Shown: positions 8,701 to 14,938 of the stretch, in pieces
Layout of the letters: every line of letters begins with the position of its first letter
How positions within the stretch are numbered: position 1 is the first letter of the stretch
Source: a virus
Strand: one strand, 5' to 3'
Length of the DNA stretch: 39,159 nucleotides
IMG/VR virus record: IMGVR_UViG_3300042484_001867
Coordinates: 1-39,159 of that record
Made by a program: the position numbers and the translations under genes
The notes under the pieces: generated by a model
Told to the model about the DNA's origin: nothing
Databases searched by the model: none
The model's input: the letters and a program-made list of their open reading frames with translations, nothing else

Positions 8701-10714
8701 TGAGCGGCGCGCAATAGAGTCGGCGCATCACGACCACTGGGAGAGATTGCAGAATATAAGCTCAGACGAAGGGAGGGGACGAGCGCAAGCTGACCTAGAT
8801 GAGCAGATTAAAGAGATTTCGCAGCGTTTCAACGATATGCGCGGCTACAATTACGTTCCGTTCTCCCGATTCGGGAACTCATACGTGAAAGTAGTTAGTC
8901 CAGACGGCGAAACTCTCTTCCGAGCGGAGTACGAGAAGAACGACGGTAACTTGCAGCGTGGAAAGGCTCACCTTAGACAGCTCACGAGAGATCCAAACAA
9001 TCCTTTGTATGGTGGCATCGTCCTCTCGGGCGACAACCCCCCTCCAAAGCTGAGAAAGAGTGATGGCGTACCAGCAGACCTCATCGACCTGATGCACTCT
9101 CCGCAAGATGGCACTCCGATCAGAGGTTTCCCTAAGCATCTTCAGAACGCTGCGCTTATTCCCGGCCAATCCGCTGATATGGGCCGCAACATGTCAGAGT
9201 ACATACTCGGACTTGCCAAGATGGTGTCAATGCAGAAGGCAGACCAGACCGCTAAGCGAGCGATGGTCGAAGATATGCACCCGATTGACGACCGCAACCT
9301 CCAAAGGAAGCTCGTTGAGTGGTCCAGCACCTTCACCGATCAAAAGAACTGGAAGTCGGTTCATGATCTATTCAACCTTGGATACATCTGGGGTAACGTA
9401 AGGGTCCCGTTCTCGGACCTTATTGGTCGAGCGACGCTCCAGTACCCGCTTCTTGGGAAGTATGCCGGGCCGATCAAATCTCAGGCGATTGCGCTCAAGG
9501 GCCTAGCCAAGGAAGCGGCATGGTGGGTCAATCCGAAGGCTGTTGGTGCCGATCTTTCAAGCGCGATAGAGGATGCTCAGCGCAGGGGCATTATCCCAAC
9601 GTCTACCCATCGAAAGATGGCTAGGATGGCGCAGGGAGAGAAGTCTCTCATCGGGAAGAGTCTGTCTACGGCGTATGACGCTGGTTTCAAGTTCAAGGAA
9701 CTGACAGAAGCCTCAAGCCGTGTAGGTGCTTTTATATGGGGATGGGAAGCGTTCCCAACATGGGCGAAGGGACAGGGCAAGGGCACTAAGATGACTCGCC
9801 AAGAGTTTGCGGAGCAGTTTGTTCGCGAAGGTCAGGCGGTCCCAACTCAACTTGAGCTACCCCCGAACGCAATCTTCAAGTCAGAGCTTGGGCGGCTCTC
9901 GACGAAGTTCAGAATGTTCCAGGTGAAGATAGCAAAGACCTTACTAGAGAACGCTGGGAGCCCTGGATTCGTCACTAACTTCGCGCTCGCCACTCTTCTT
10001 GCCACTGGCGTTAAGGGGCTGCCTGGGTATAGAGACTTTGCGAACCTTGTCTACGATCCAGAGAAGGATCTTCGTGCGGCTGGGGCTCGGACTGCCGTAA
10101 TGAACGGATTGCTCTCAGAGAAGATGGGCGTAGACCTTTCGGGTACCGCTGGATTCGGAGAGATTGTCCCAAGTAGCGGCGATGCGATGTCGCGATTCAT
10201 TCTCGGTGTAGGCGGCGCTCCGTTTCAGCAAGTCGGGAAGTCAATAGACGAGTTCAAGAAGGGGCACCCGCTCAAGGGGGCAGCGTCTCTTCCGTTCATG
10301 CCAGGCTACGTAAAGGAGAGTTTCAACGTGGCTGACTGGGCCAGCCGTGGCGTTACCTCAGGCGATGGAACTACGCTTATCCCTAAAGACCAGGTTACTC
10401 CTGGCATGGCGTTTCGCAAGTTCCTTGGATGGAATCCTATCGAGGTAGCAAACAAGCAGACTATGTATCGAATGATACGCACCGATGCTAAGTCTAACCC
10501 TGACGCGACTATCATGAACAAGAGAATTGGCGAAGCTCGCGCCGCCGGAGATATTGAAGAGGCGAACAAGCTGATTCAGTTAGCCAATCAAGAGGGCATC
10601 AAGCTAAGCAAGCGGTCCATCGAGACGGCAGAGGATAAGGCCAGAGGTCAAATCACTGGCATCCCGAAGGATATGGCCGCTGAAGCTCGTCGTATTATGG
10701 GCTTGTTCGACTAG
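5753..10714 (+). CDS. Giant polyvalent-type injected protein with ParB-like domain (1653 aa)
   Basis: The largest gene, starting with GTG that overlaps the upstream stop. The N-terminus has three WEDV repeats (residues about 4-24). Residues of about 30-300 are helical with hydrophobic patches and 350-500 are a Pro/Ala/Glu-rich linker. Residues of about 503-620 resemble a ParB-type nuclease domain, with the G-R-H-R box at 564-567 inside ISGRHRLDLAQRTG. A long helical middle follows, and residues of about 1380-1653 end in a pattern (RKFLGW ... EARAAGDIEEANKL) that I recall from C-terminal 'large polyvalent protein associated' domains. Polyvalent proteins enter the host with phage DNA and counter host defence or prime replication. 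Its place as last gene of the ejection block fits. The ParB call is firm, the C-terminal domain call tentative. Confidence 0.75.
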   Translation: MSDWEDVPSGEWEDVSSNQWEDVPADPAPQESDDGWLDYLGSLSSALPKKILSGILDAEAGLAASAADRKRNYTEDFYQAPDVPLSADPLTMARMGFIPEPSRPAEDRAVVSSARATAKDLSESVDRDLGLDPNGLPKRALDITGQLAPAVGASVLSPYLMPFMIGGQTYAQKYNALDQMVDESGQPLLTPEQKSLDAGLSGGLGAVASLAPMSVLGTSQGPFLSRMAQEYLKQAAVNGVINPVQTVGEAVIDSQVAGIPTSPQELADRVGTSVGDAWLMAAPFALAGATGARRPQAPAPKTDADFNQTYIEGPYTRIGPRSVIDQERPRSVLWDRSYLSERPMQTEIPLADGPAPAIGDIVPVQDPSIVGPEEGFSALDPLAQAVDAPPVEGAPSQAPQAPEGFSVLDPLSKAADDTVPVEALPVPPEPVSGFRSFDALKAQEPTRTEPVKASTEEAAFADSPATTVQKASQGDARPAPQAEELPQAAVPEQAPQTDSSPAVDLNTVEVPVASLQLSRDVPQFKRGANARGVVEPLQGKYDRRSTPPIAVWRRKDGRLEVISGRHRLDLAQRTGEETIPAQIYDESAGFTVNDAVTLDAEINIRDQSAKVYDMANYYRRIKIDPAEAEKRGMLSREDQRMGYDIGNNATDETFKLYENEKLNDRQAALIARTAPGDATLQSTGAKAALKGEPLDYIRARMRVATKADRVPELEQTELFKGMESVARVERLQDAEANVIVREQRALSERINTIRGAARRPEIARQEGLPPDDPVALAQRVKDLELQRAKLNDIHLYPELHSQVTEQAIRDLNGGAPEADAVSRSIQAKTGNLEFSPERANFDPFWFINIFRRADNPLEHDGLSDSNKAYGRGLKAFWNNRLQFMTTTLAKMPQAKRYIEAWWGQPQFESAVVHDLSLSLKPYTEGITKAERQTVDNYLAWARVKGKDGYRISRLAAERAGLTSAQAEAAVAANKTMNDSLNILERRAIESAHHDHWERLQNISSDEGRGRAQADLDEQIKEISQRFNDMRGYNYVPFSRFGNSYVKVVSPDGETLFRAEYEKNDGNLQRGKAHLRQLTRDPNNPLYGGIVLSGDNPPPKLRKSDGVPADLIDLMHSPQDGTPIRGFPKHLQNAALIPGQSADMGRNMSEYILGLAKMVSMQKADQTAKRAMVEDMHPIDDRNLQRKLVEWSSTFTDQKNWKSVHDLFNLGYIWGNVRVPFSDLIGRATLQYPLLGKYAGPIKSQAIALKGLAKEAAWWVNPKAVGADLSSAIEDAQRRGIIPTSTHRKMARMAQGEKSLIGKSLSTAYDAGFKFKELTEASSRVGAFIWGWEAFPTWAKGQGKGTKMTRQEFAEQFVREGQAVPTQLELPPNAIFKSELGRLSTKFRMFQVKIAKTLLENAGSPGFVTNFALATLLATGVKGLPGYRDFANLVYDPEKDLRAAGARTAVMNGLLSEKMGVDLSGTAGFGEIVPSSGDAMSRFILGVGGAPFQQVGKSIDEFKKGHPLKGAASLPFMPGYVKESFNVADWASRGVTSGDGTTLIPKDQVTPGMAFRKFLGWNPIEVANKQTMYRMIRTDAKSNPDATIMNKRIGEARAAGDIEEANKLIQLANQEGIKLSKRSIETAEDKARGQITGIPKDMAAEARRIMGLFD

Positions 10715-11004
10715 GGGAGGCTTTCGAGCCATCTGCGTCTCTCCCGCTTTTTGCGCTCCTCGCGGTCCTCAGAGTCTCGCCAATACTGGTCCTGCCTCAT
10801 GTTATACATCTCATCGGCCATCTGCTGTTGGGCTTGGACCTCTTTGCGCTGGAGATCCAGCATCTCCTCGCGCTGTTGGTAGGCAAGATCTCGAGCGGCC
10901 TCTCTTTCCACGGCGGCCTGGTACTCTTCATAGGATTCGTACTGGGCATGAGCCACCACCGGCACCGCCACCAATACCGCCACCATCGCAATAAACACTC
11001 TCAT
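10711..11004 (-). CDS. Exported small coiled-coil protein (moron-like, 97 aa)
   Basis: The gene is oriented against its neighbours on both sides. The start at 11004 has AAGGAG seven bases upstream. The first 20 residues form a clear Sec signal (MRVFIAMVAVLVAVPVVAHA, cleavage likely before QYES). The mature part is a highly charged Gln/Glu/Arg helix (REEMLDLQRKEVQAQQQMAD) ending RRRWLESLP. It overlaps the stop of the giant gene by four bases. Isolation, reversed orientation and export suggest a lysogeny-expressed moron acting in the periplasm; the precise function is unknown. Confidence 0.7.
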   Translation of the reverse strand: MRVFIAMVAVLVAVPVVAHAQYESYEEYQAAVEREAARDLAYQQREEMLDLQRKEVQAQQQMADEMYNMRQDQYWRDSEDREERKKRERRRWLESLP

Positions 11005-11070
11005 ATAGTCTCCTTATAGGCTGCTAGTCCTACCCTCAGGCTACACTTACATGCCCCCTGAAAGCGACAA

Positions 11071-11099
11071 TAAAATAACCCTTAGGACCGCTCTAAGGG
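11071..11099 (-). terminator. Minus-strand intrinsic terminator; hairpin also covers lysis-gene ribosome site
   Basis: The arms CCCTTAG (11079-11085) and CTAAGGG (11093-11099) are a perfect 7-bp inverted repeat. On the minus strand the hairpin is followed by TTATTTTA, as in a rho-independent terminator. It would stop leftward transcription from the replication operon before the moron gene. On the plus strand the right arm contains the AAGGG that serves as ribosome site for the gene at 11112. Confidence 0.65.
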
Positions 11100-11111
11100 A
11101 ACACGCATGTA

Positions 11112-11402
11112 ATGGACAAGCTCAACGGACACTACGACCTTCACCACTTCAAGGACGCTCAAGAGCAACGGTTTGAGAGCTTAGAGTCAGTGTTAAAGCA
11201 AGGGTTCCAGGGTGTTACCGCTGAGCTAAAAGCCCTACGCGAGCAGGGCTATATCCCGGTATCGGTTGTAGAGAAAATGACCGAGCAACAAAAGAACCTG
11301 ATTCACCCAGTGGTACGCCTCCTCTGTACCGCCCTGGTCCTAGTCCTCCTCTGGTTCACTGGCCTTAAAGCCGCACTCCCCCACATCTTCAACGTACAAT
11401 GA
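11112..11402 (+). CDS. Membrane protein of lysis cassette, candidate holin or antiholin (96 aa)
   Basis: The N-terminal two-thirds is soluble and helical, with heptad-like spacing (FESLESVLKQGFQGVTAELKALRE). One membrane helix lies near the C-terminus (LLCTALVLVLLWFTGLKAAL), followed by a short tail. Its stop overlaps the start of the transglycosylase (ATGA), placing it in the lysis operon. It could be a holin, an antiholin or an i-spanin-like tether in reverse topology. The AAGGGA ribosome site lies in the right arm of the hairpin at 11079-11099. Confidence 0.65.
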   Translation: MDKLNGHYDLHHFKDAQEQRFESLESVLKQGFQGVTAELKALREQGYIPVSVVEKMTEQQKNLIHPVVRLLCTALVLVLLWFTGLKAALPHIFNVQ

Positions 11403-11872
11403 GCATAGCCCCCCTTATCATTGAGGCATCTACCCAGACCGGCGTTTCCCCAATGCTCCTTGCCGCTGTTATCCACCAAGAGTCAGCCGGGAACCCTTAC
11501 GCTATCCGGTATGAGCCAGCGTTCTTCAAGCGGTACGTGGAAGATAAGACCCGAAAGACCATGCTTGGCTATGTCCCCACCCGTTGCTCCTTTGAGACGG
11601 AAGCTAGGCTGAGAGCGCACTCGTTCGGCCTCATGCAGATAATGGGGCAGGTCCTCCGAGAGAGAGGATTCAAGGCTGAGTTTCTGACAGAAGCAATCGA
11701 CCCAAAGACTAACCTTAAATGGGGCTCTGAGTTCCTTCAGACGCTCCTCCTCAAGCACCAAGACACTGAAGCCGCGCTCTTGCGGTGGAACGGAGGAGGA
11801 AACAAAGCGTATGGGAAAGAAGTCCTGGGCCATATTGATTCTGGCCGTTGTCACTACCTGCTCTCAAGCTAG
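11399..11872 (+). CDS. Lytic transglycosylase (SLT-type), phage endolysin or virion muralytic enzyme
   Basis: The product is 157 residues. The SLT fold is visible: helix VSPMLLAAVIHQESAGNP with catalytic Glu at about residue 28, then SFGLMQIM (about 75-82), then the C-terminal ALLRWNGGGNKAYGKEV motif. These enzymes cleave the MurNAc-GlcNAc bond of peptidoglycan without hydrolysis. It has no signal peptide, so holin-type release or the neighbouring membrane proteins would be needed if it is the endolysin. The ATG overlaps the upstream stop. Size is normal for a minimal SLT domain. Confidence 0.85.
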   Translation: MSIAPLIIEASTQTGVSPMLLAAVIHQESAGNPYAIRYEPAFFKRYVEDKTRKTMLGYVPTRCSFETEARLRAHSFGLMQIMGQVLRERGFKAEFLTEAIDPKTNLKWGSEFLQTLLLKHQDTEAALLRWNGGGNKAYGKEVLGHIDSGRCHYLLSS

Positions 11873-12626
11873 TGCGGCTCCGGCTCTTAGCTACCTTGGG
11901 ATGTGCCATAAGACCTGGCCGTGTGAGCGGTCGCTCTCTGCCTTTAAGGGGCAGGGGACCATCCGAACAGGGTGGCTAGAGCACGCATTCGCTGAAGATT
12001 GCAGGTGCGCTGACAGGCTCTTAAACGACCCCAGGCCGAAAGAGGTTCGGGTCCATATCGCAAACGGTCCATGCCTTAGAAATCGTCGCTGCGGCCCGTA
12101 TGAAGTCTTTAGCGGGGAGACTATAGCCTCTGCCAACAGGAAGGTGAAGCGAGGGGATAAGAAGATCCTCGATAAGTTCATCGCGGTAGCCAAGAAGCTG
12201 GCTGAGAGGCTAGCCCAAAGCAAGGGGGGGCTTACATGCTACGTTTCCCCGATGCTGGAATCAGACTTAGATGAAGAAGCAAGAACAATCCTTCACAACC
12301 TTACACGCAGCGTACTCCCTGGCTGTACTCTCGTCGATAATCCTCATCGCCGTCCTTGCCTACCGAACACTATCTGCGAAAGCCACGGTGCCACGCCAAG
12401 AGTTAATAGCCCGTGTATAGCTGACATGGATGGGGCTCCTATTGAGGAGGCGTCGGGGATGAAGTTCCTTCGGGCAACAAGACGATGCGACCTGAGCTTC
12501 CTATGGGGGCTAGGGCTTAACTGCAATACGGCGCTTAGTCAGAAGTTCATCGACCCAAGAAAGCGTAACTGCGACAGGCCCAAGAAGTATTACGAGAATC
12601 TGGCTAGGTATTTAGGCAGAGTATAA
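11811..12626 (+). CDS. Secreted cysteine-rich protein of lysis cassette (271 aa)
   Basis: The gene starts inside the transglycosylase gene (62-bp overlap) at ATG 11811, with a strong GGAGGAGG site upstream. It begins with a Sec signal (KKSWAILILAVVTTCSQASA). The mature part has about a dozen cysteines spread in pairs (CHKTWPC, CRC, GPCLRNRRC, LNC, RNC), pointing to disulphide bonding in the periplasm. No spanin lipobox or membrane anchor is present beyond the signal. It may help breach the envelope or act on the cell surface. I do not recognise a family. Confidence 0.7.
   Translation: MGKKSWAILILAVVTTCSQASAAPALSYLGMCHKTWPCERSLSAFKGQGTIRTGWLEHAFAEDCRCADRLLNDPRPKEVRVHIANGPCLRNRRCGPYEVFSGETIASANRKVKRGDKKILDKFIAVAKKLAERLAQSKGGLTCYVSPMLESDLDEEARTILHNLTRSVLPGCTLVDNPHRRPCLPNTICESHGATPRVNSPCIADMDGAPIEEASGMKFLRATRRCDLSFLWGLGLNCNTALSQKFIDPRKRNCDRPKKYYENLARYLGRV
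12271..12420 (+). CDS. Possible embedded membrane peptide (49 aa) inside the secreted-protein gene
   Basis: In the +1 frame of the gene at 11811, ATG 12271 opens 49 codons. The product has a basic start (MKKQEQSF), one clear membrane helix (AYSLAVLSSIILIAVLAYRTL, split here for length as AYSLAVLSSIIL and IAVLAYRTL) and a short basic tail. Nested small membrane genes are known in phage lysis cassettes (embedded spanins, antiholins). The ribosome site is weak (only GGAA about 13 bp upstream), so this stays a candidate. Confidence 0.3.
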   Translation: MKKQEQSFTTLHAAYSLAVLSSIILIAVLAYRTLSAKATVPRQELIARV

Positions 12627-12640
12627 CAGGAGACAATAAT

Positions 12641-12814
12641 ATGTTTGAGTCAAAGGGTATCAAGCGAACACTCGCTAGCATCCTCGCAGTAGTAGCGGCA
12701 GCATCGCCGTTCATTCCAGTCCTTATGCCGTTTCAGCCAGTCCTCGTGGAGCTAGCTGGTGCGCTTGGAGCAGTAGGCTTGGGCCATGCCGCTCTCAAGA
12801 AGGTTCTGAAGTAG
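12641..12814 (+). CDS. Two-helix mini membrane protein, holin candidate (57 aa)
   Basis: AGGAG lies ten bases before ATG 12641. The product MFESKGIKRTL... contains hydrophobic segments SILAVVAAASPFIPVLM and LVELAGALGAVGLGHAAL separated by a short turn, then a basic end (KKVLK). Small size, a helical hairpin and position as last gene of the lysis cassette fit a class II-like holin or a pinholin. Its last 20 bp overlap the convergent nuclease gene. It is short enough to be skipped by default gene callers. Confidence 0.65.
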   Translation: MFESKGIKRTLASILAVVAAASPFIPVLMPFQPVLVELAGALGAVGLGHAALKKVLK

Positions 12815-13124
12815 GCTTAACAGCTAGCTTAATCCAGTCCTCAAGGAAGAGGGTGGCAAGCCAGGGCTTTCCGTTCTTGCGGTGAATAACCACCGGAGTC
12901 TTGTCCTTACCGTCCCTTACCGCTTGGCTGATAGCGTCGTGGATGTTTAAGGCCTGAACTCTCTTACACTCGATGTGATAAGAGGACAGTTCCTCGCACA
13001 CTACGTCGCTATCGCCGTTAGCCCCACAGAATTGCTGACCCCTTCGGGCGGTTAGCCCTAGCTCCTTTAGCCTGTTGGCTAGTTCGCGCTCTCCGGCTGC
13101 GCCTTTGGCTCTGCTATTGACCAT
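12795..13124 (-). CDS. PD-(D/E)XK nuclease, Holliday-junction-resolvase-like (109 aa)
   Basis: The fold is that of small archaeal Hjc/VRR-type nucleases: KGAAGERELANRL with Glu at 12, GANGDSDVV with Asp at 38-40, then IECKRV giving the E-x-K pair (52, 54), and a final strand PVVIHRKNGKPWLATL. These four features are the metal-binding active site. The likely job is resolving branched recombination or replication intermediates before packaging. It is the last gene of the leftward replication operon; its start overlaps the upstream stop. Confidence 0.8.
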   Translation of the reverse strand: MVNSRAKGAAGERELANRLKELGLTARRGQQFCGANGDSDVVCEELSSYHIECKRVQALNIHDAISQAVRDGKDKTPVVIHRKNGKPWLATLFLEDWIKLAVKPTSEPS

Positions 13125-13378
13125 TAGTTGACCCTTACCATTTTGTCGATTGCAGTCTGAAGGTCACGCACTAATCGCTTGGCCATTTCAGGCGTCATCA
13201 TGACTGTAGCTGCAAAGTTGTCTAGCTCCTTGAACGCAATCCCAAGATGCTCTCCATACTGCAAGGTAAAGAAGCCAACGGCATCCATTGGAGGAAGAAC
13301 CTCATCTTTGGGCAGGTTGAAAGCCTTGGCGACTACATCCCTGACCGGCTCCATTAGCTTCTCGCGCTCTTCACTCAT
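13124..13378 (-). CDS. Hypothetical protein in replication operon (84 aa)
   Basis: The product MSEEREKLMEP... is a mixed helical small protein with a central FFTLQYGEHLGIAFKELDNF segment and a helical end. It has no motif I can name. It is coupled by short overlaps to the gene on each side, which supports real translation. Confidence 0.6.
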   Translation of the reverse strand: MSEEREKLMEPVRDVVAKAFNLPKDEVLPPMDAVGFFTLQYGEHLGIAFKELDNFAATVMMTPEMAKRLVRDLQTAIDKMVRVN

Positions 13379-13614
13379 ACCTGATCCTTCAGCGCCTTAA
13401 TCTTAGCCGTATCAATCCGTATAACCAGCTCTCTCCCGAATCTCTCAACGCTAAGGTGCTCAAATATCTCAATGGCTATGTTTGCCATGAGCTTGTCGAT
13501 CTCTGCGCTTAGCTTGTCGATTGCTTGTCTACGAACATCGCTAGTAATGGAGTCAATCTTATGGTCCAAGACTGCCTTGATTGCACTACCGAATGATTCT
13601 ATCTGGTTGTTCAT
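13375..13614 (-). CDS. Helical hypothetical protein (79 aa)
   Basis: I chose ATG 13614 (MNNQIESFGS), because GGAGGAAG lies just upstream. A longer in-frame start at 13683 would add a cysteine-rich stretch that overlaps the end of the DUF551 gene and looks like frame shadow. The protein is predicted mostly helical (AIDKLSAEIDKLMANIAIEIFEHL), perhaps a coiled-coil oligomer. Function unknown. Confidence 0.55.
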   Translation of the reverse strand: MNNQIESFGSAIKAVLDHKIDSITSDVRRQAIDKLSAEIDKLMANIAIEIFEHLSVERFGRELVIRIDTAKIKALKDQV

Positions 13615-13901
13615 ACTTCCTCCTTCGGCGGCTGGGGTAGGGGCATCCAGTGGGTGACACCCGCACTGGGGACATCTGTCCACTCCATGCTAAACCATTC
13701 ATATCCAGGTTTGCGACATTCTAAATCGTAGAACCCGATGTTGTGGCCATACGACCTATGAAGAAACAGCACTCCCTTGCGACGCTCCGGCAACCTATCC
13801 TTCACCGAGATCCACTGAGGCGCTGCGGCCTGGTAGCCAGCGAGGAAGGCACTTGTACCCAGCGTGGAATTCATCGTTAGTGTGCGCCGACTCGTAGGCA
13901 T
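13611..13901 (-). CDS. DUF551-family protein (96 aa)
   Basis: The core WISVKDRLPE, a central strand (GHNIGFYDLE) and the end VTHWMPLPQPPKEEV define the DUF551 family, common in the early regions of tailed phages and prophages. The fold is small and beta-rich, of unknown function. Upstream of AFLAGYQAAAPQW the frame loses resemblance to the family, while an N-terminus of family type (MTNKTPEELAHEYA) is found in another frame from 13938, so the gene may be frameshifted near its start. Confidence 0.75.
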   Translation of the reverse strand: MPTSRRTLTMNSTLGTSAFLAGYQAAAPQWISVKDRLPERRKGVLFLHRSYGHNIGFYDLECRKPGYEWFSMEWTDVPSAGVTHWMPLPQPPKEEV

Positions 13902-13938
13902 ATTCGTGTGCTAATTCTTCAGGTGTTTTGTTTGTCAT
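13795..13938 (-). other. Overlapping ORF that may be the displaced N-terminus of the DUF551 gene (47 codons)
   Basis: From ATG 13938 the frame reads MTNKTPEELAHEYAYESAHT..., which resembles the N-termini usually fused to AFLAGYQAA-WISVKDRLPE proteins. It runs out of frame into CLPRWLPG and stops at 13795, while the family continuation is in the neighbouring frame. It may be a genuine frameshift, a sequencing indel, or an independent peptide. Confidence 0.35.
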
Positions 13939-13943
13939 ATCGA

Positions 13944-14684
13944 TTAAGCTACTAACTCCCTCCATGCTGCCTTAACCACTCCTGGTACTTGTCCATTTCC
14001 AAGGGCTTTAAGTCTGTTGCTCCTAGCGGCCACCCCATCAGCCACTCGACCCACGTTGGGTTCAGTCTCCCACCACCCGCCGCCTCCGCTATTGCTTCGG
14101 GGAGATTGCACCCCCCAATCCTGGCTCGAGCCGCTGCCGCTGCGTGAGGCTGAATCGACCCCTTGTAATCTGCCGCTCTTGGAGTGGGCCATAATCCACA
14201 GACGTTCCCTTTTATGCGGGGCTCCCATTCCTTGCGCTGATATACAAGCCCACTCCGCATCGTACCCGCTCTCGGCCAGGTCTTTAAGGATCGTCCCGAA
14301 GTAGCCATGCCGGCCGGTGAGGCCGGGGACGTTCTCCAAAAGACACCATTCAGGCTGCACTTTTCTAATGACATCAATGGTGGCTGGCCACATGTTTCGC
14401 TCGTCGGCTGCCCCTTTTCGTAGTCCTGCGAGAGAGAATGGCTGACAAGGGAATCCCGCTGTAACGACATCAACCAATCCTCGATACTTTGAGGCGTGGG
14501 ATATGGCGAATAAGCGGAGATCGGTGAACACCGGAGCAGGGTCAAAGGCTCCATCCCTAATCCTGGCGGCGATGACTTGCTGACAGTAGTCGTCGTATTC
14601 AACATATCCAACCGTTCTCCATCCTAACAACTTGGTGCCGTATACGCCGCCACCTGCTCCCGTAAACAAGGACAGCTCTCTCAT
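13944..14684 (-). CDS. dcm: DNA cytosine-5 methyltransferase (246 aa)
   Basis: The canonical order of C5-methylase motifs is present: I (SLFTGAGGG), IV with catalytic Cys at about 80 (GFPCQPFSLAG), VI (LLENVPGL), VIII (GAPHKRERLWIMA) and IX-X (RLKALGNGQVP). The region between VIII and IX is only about 50 residues of low complexity, so a conventional target-recognition domain is missing, as in several compact phage enzymes. I start at ATG 14684, which overlaps the upstream TGA, rather than the TTG at 14696. It probably methylates phage DNA against host restriction. Most of its length carries a second long frame (13952-14611). Confidence 0.88.
   Translation of the reverse strand: MRELSLFTGAGGGVYGTKLLGWRTVGYVEYDDYCQQVIAARIRDGAFDPAPVFTDLRLFAISHASKYRGLVDVVTAGFPCQPFSLAGLRKGAADERNMWPATIDVIRKVQPEWCLLENVPGLTGRHGYFGTILKDLAESGYDAEWACISAQGMGAPHKRERLWIMAHSKSGRLQGVDSASRSGSGSSQDWGVQSPRSNSGGGGWWETEPNVGRVADGVAARSNRLKALGNGQVPGVVKAAWRELVA
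13952..14611 (-). CDS. Overprinted +1-frame protein inside dcm, LNPxWVEWLMG family (up to 219 aa)
   Basis: Same strand as dcm, shifted by one base. The frame encodes TWPRAGTMRSGLVY, GLWPTPRAADYKG and the ending GRLNPTWVEWLMGWPLGATDL, KPLEMDKYQEWLRQHG. I recognise these blocks from phage proteins annotated as hypothetical or as methylase fragments and usually found beside dcm genes. Here they lie exactly over methylase motifs VI-X: EPRIKGNVCGLWPTP is the shifted reading of GAPHKRERLWIMAHS. The first in-frame start is TTG 14611; the true start may be internal (MSLQRDSL). No convincing ribosome site is seen. Either it is translated or it is a constraint shadow of dcm. Confidence 0.5.
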   Translation of the reverse strand: MDMLNTTTTVSKSSPPGLGMEPLTLLRCSPISAYSPYPTPQSIEDWLMSLQRDSLVSHSLSQDYEKGQPTSETCGQPPLMSLEKCSLNGVFWRTSPASPAGMATSGRSLKTWPRAGTMRSGLVYQRKEWEPRIKGNVCGLWPTPRAADYKGSIQPHAAAAARARIGGCNLPEAIAEAAGGGRLNPTWVEWLMGWPLGATDLKPLEMDKYQEWLRQHGGS

Positions 14685-14938
14685 AACTCCGGCCAATCCG
14701 CATAAAACATTACTCCCCCGTGGTCCCAGTCCAGCACCTCTACGGCTACTACGTTCGGGAGCGCGGCTATCTTCTTTGCAAGGTCGGCAGGGGTATCGTC
14801 CTCATTAGCTCTAGCCACTGATTCAATGTCAGTGAAGCGCCCTGGTGTGTGGTCGTAATCATCCGGCTCATCCCGCCATACCCTGATCGTGTATCGCGAG
14901 AGGCTTATCCGTATCACCGACTCAATCCATCCGTTCAT
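14681..14938 (-). CDS. Hypothetical protein upstream of dcm (85 aa)
   Basis: The product begins MNGWIESVIRISLSRYTIRV and ends in an acidic aromatic stretch (DHGGVMFYADWPEL). A mixed alpha/beta pattern is likely. Its TGA overlaps the dcm ATG, so the two are probably translated together. No family recognised. Confidence 0.6.
   Translation of the reverse strand: MNGWIESVIRISLSRYTIRVWRDEPDDYDHTPGRFTDIESVARANEDDTPADLAKKIAALPNVVAVEVLDWDHGGVMFYADWPEL

Noticed and set aside
13375-13683. Longer start at 13683 giving a CxxCxC leader (RCPQCGCH)
   Set aside because: That stretch overlaps the DUF551 C-terminus, while a perfect ribosome site precedes the ATG at 13614.
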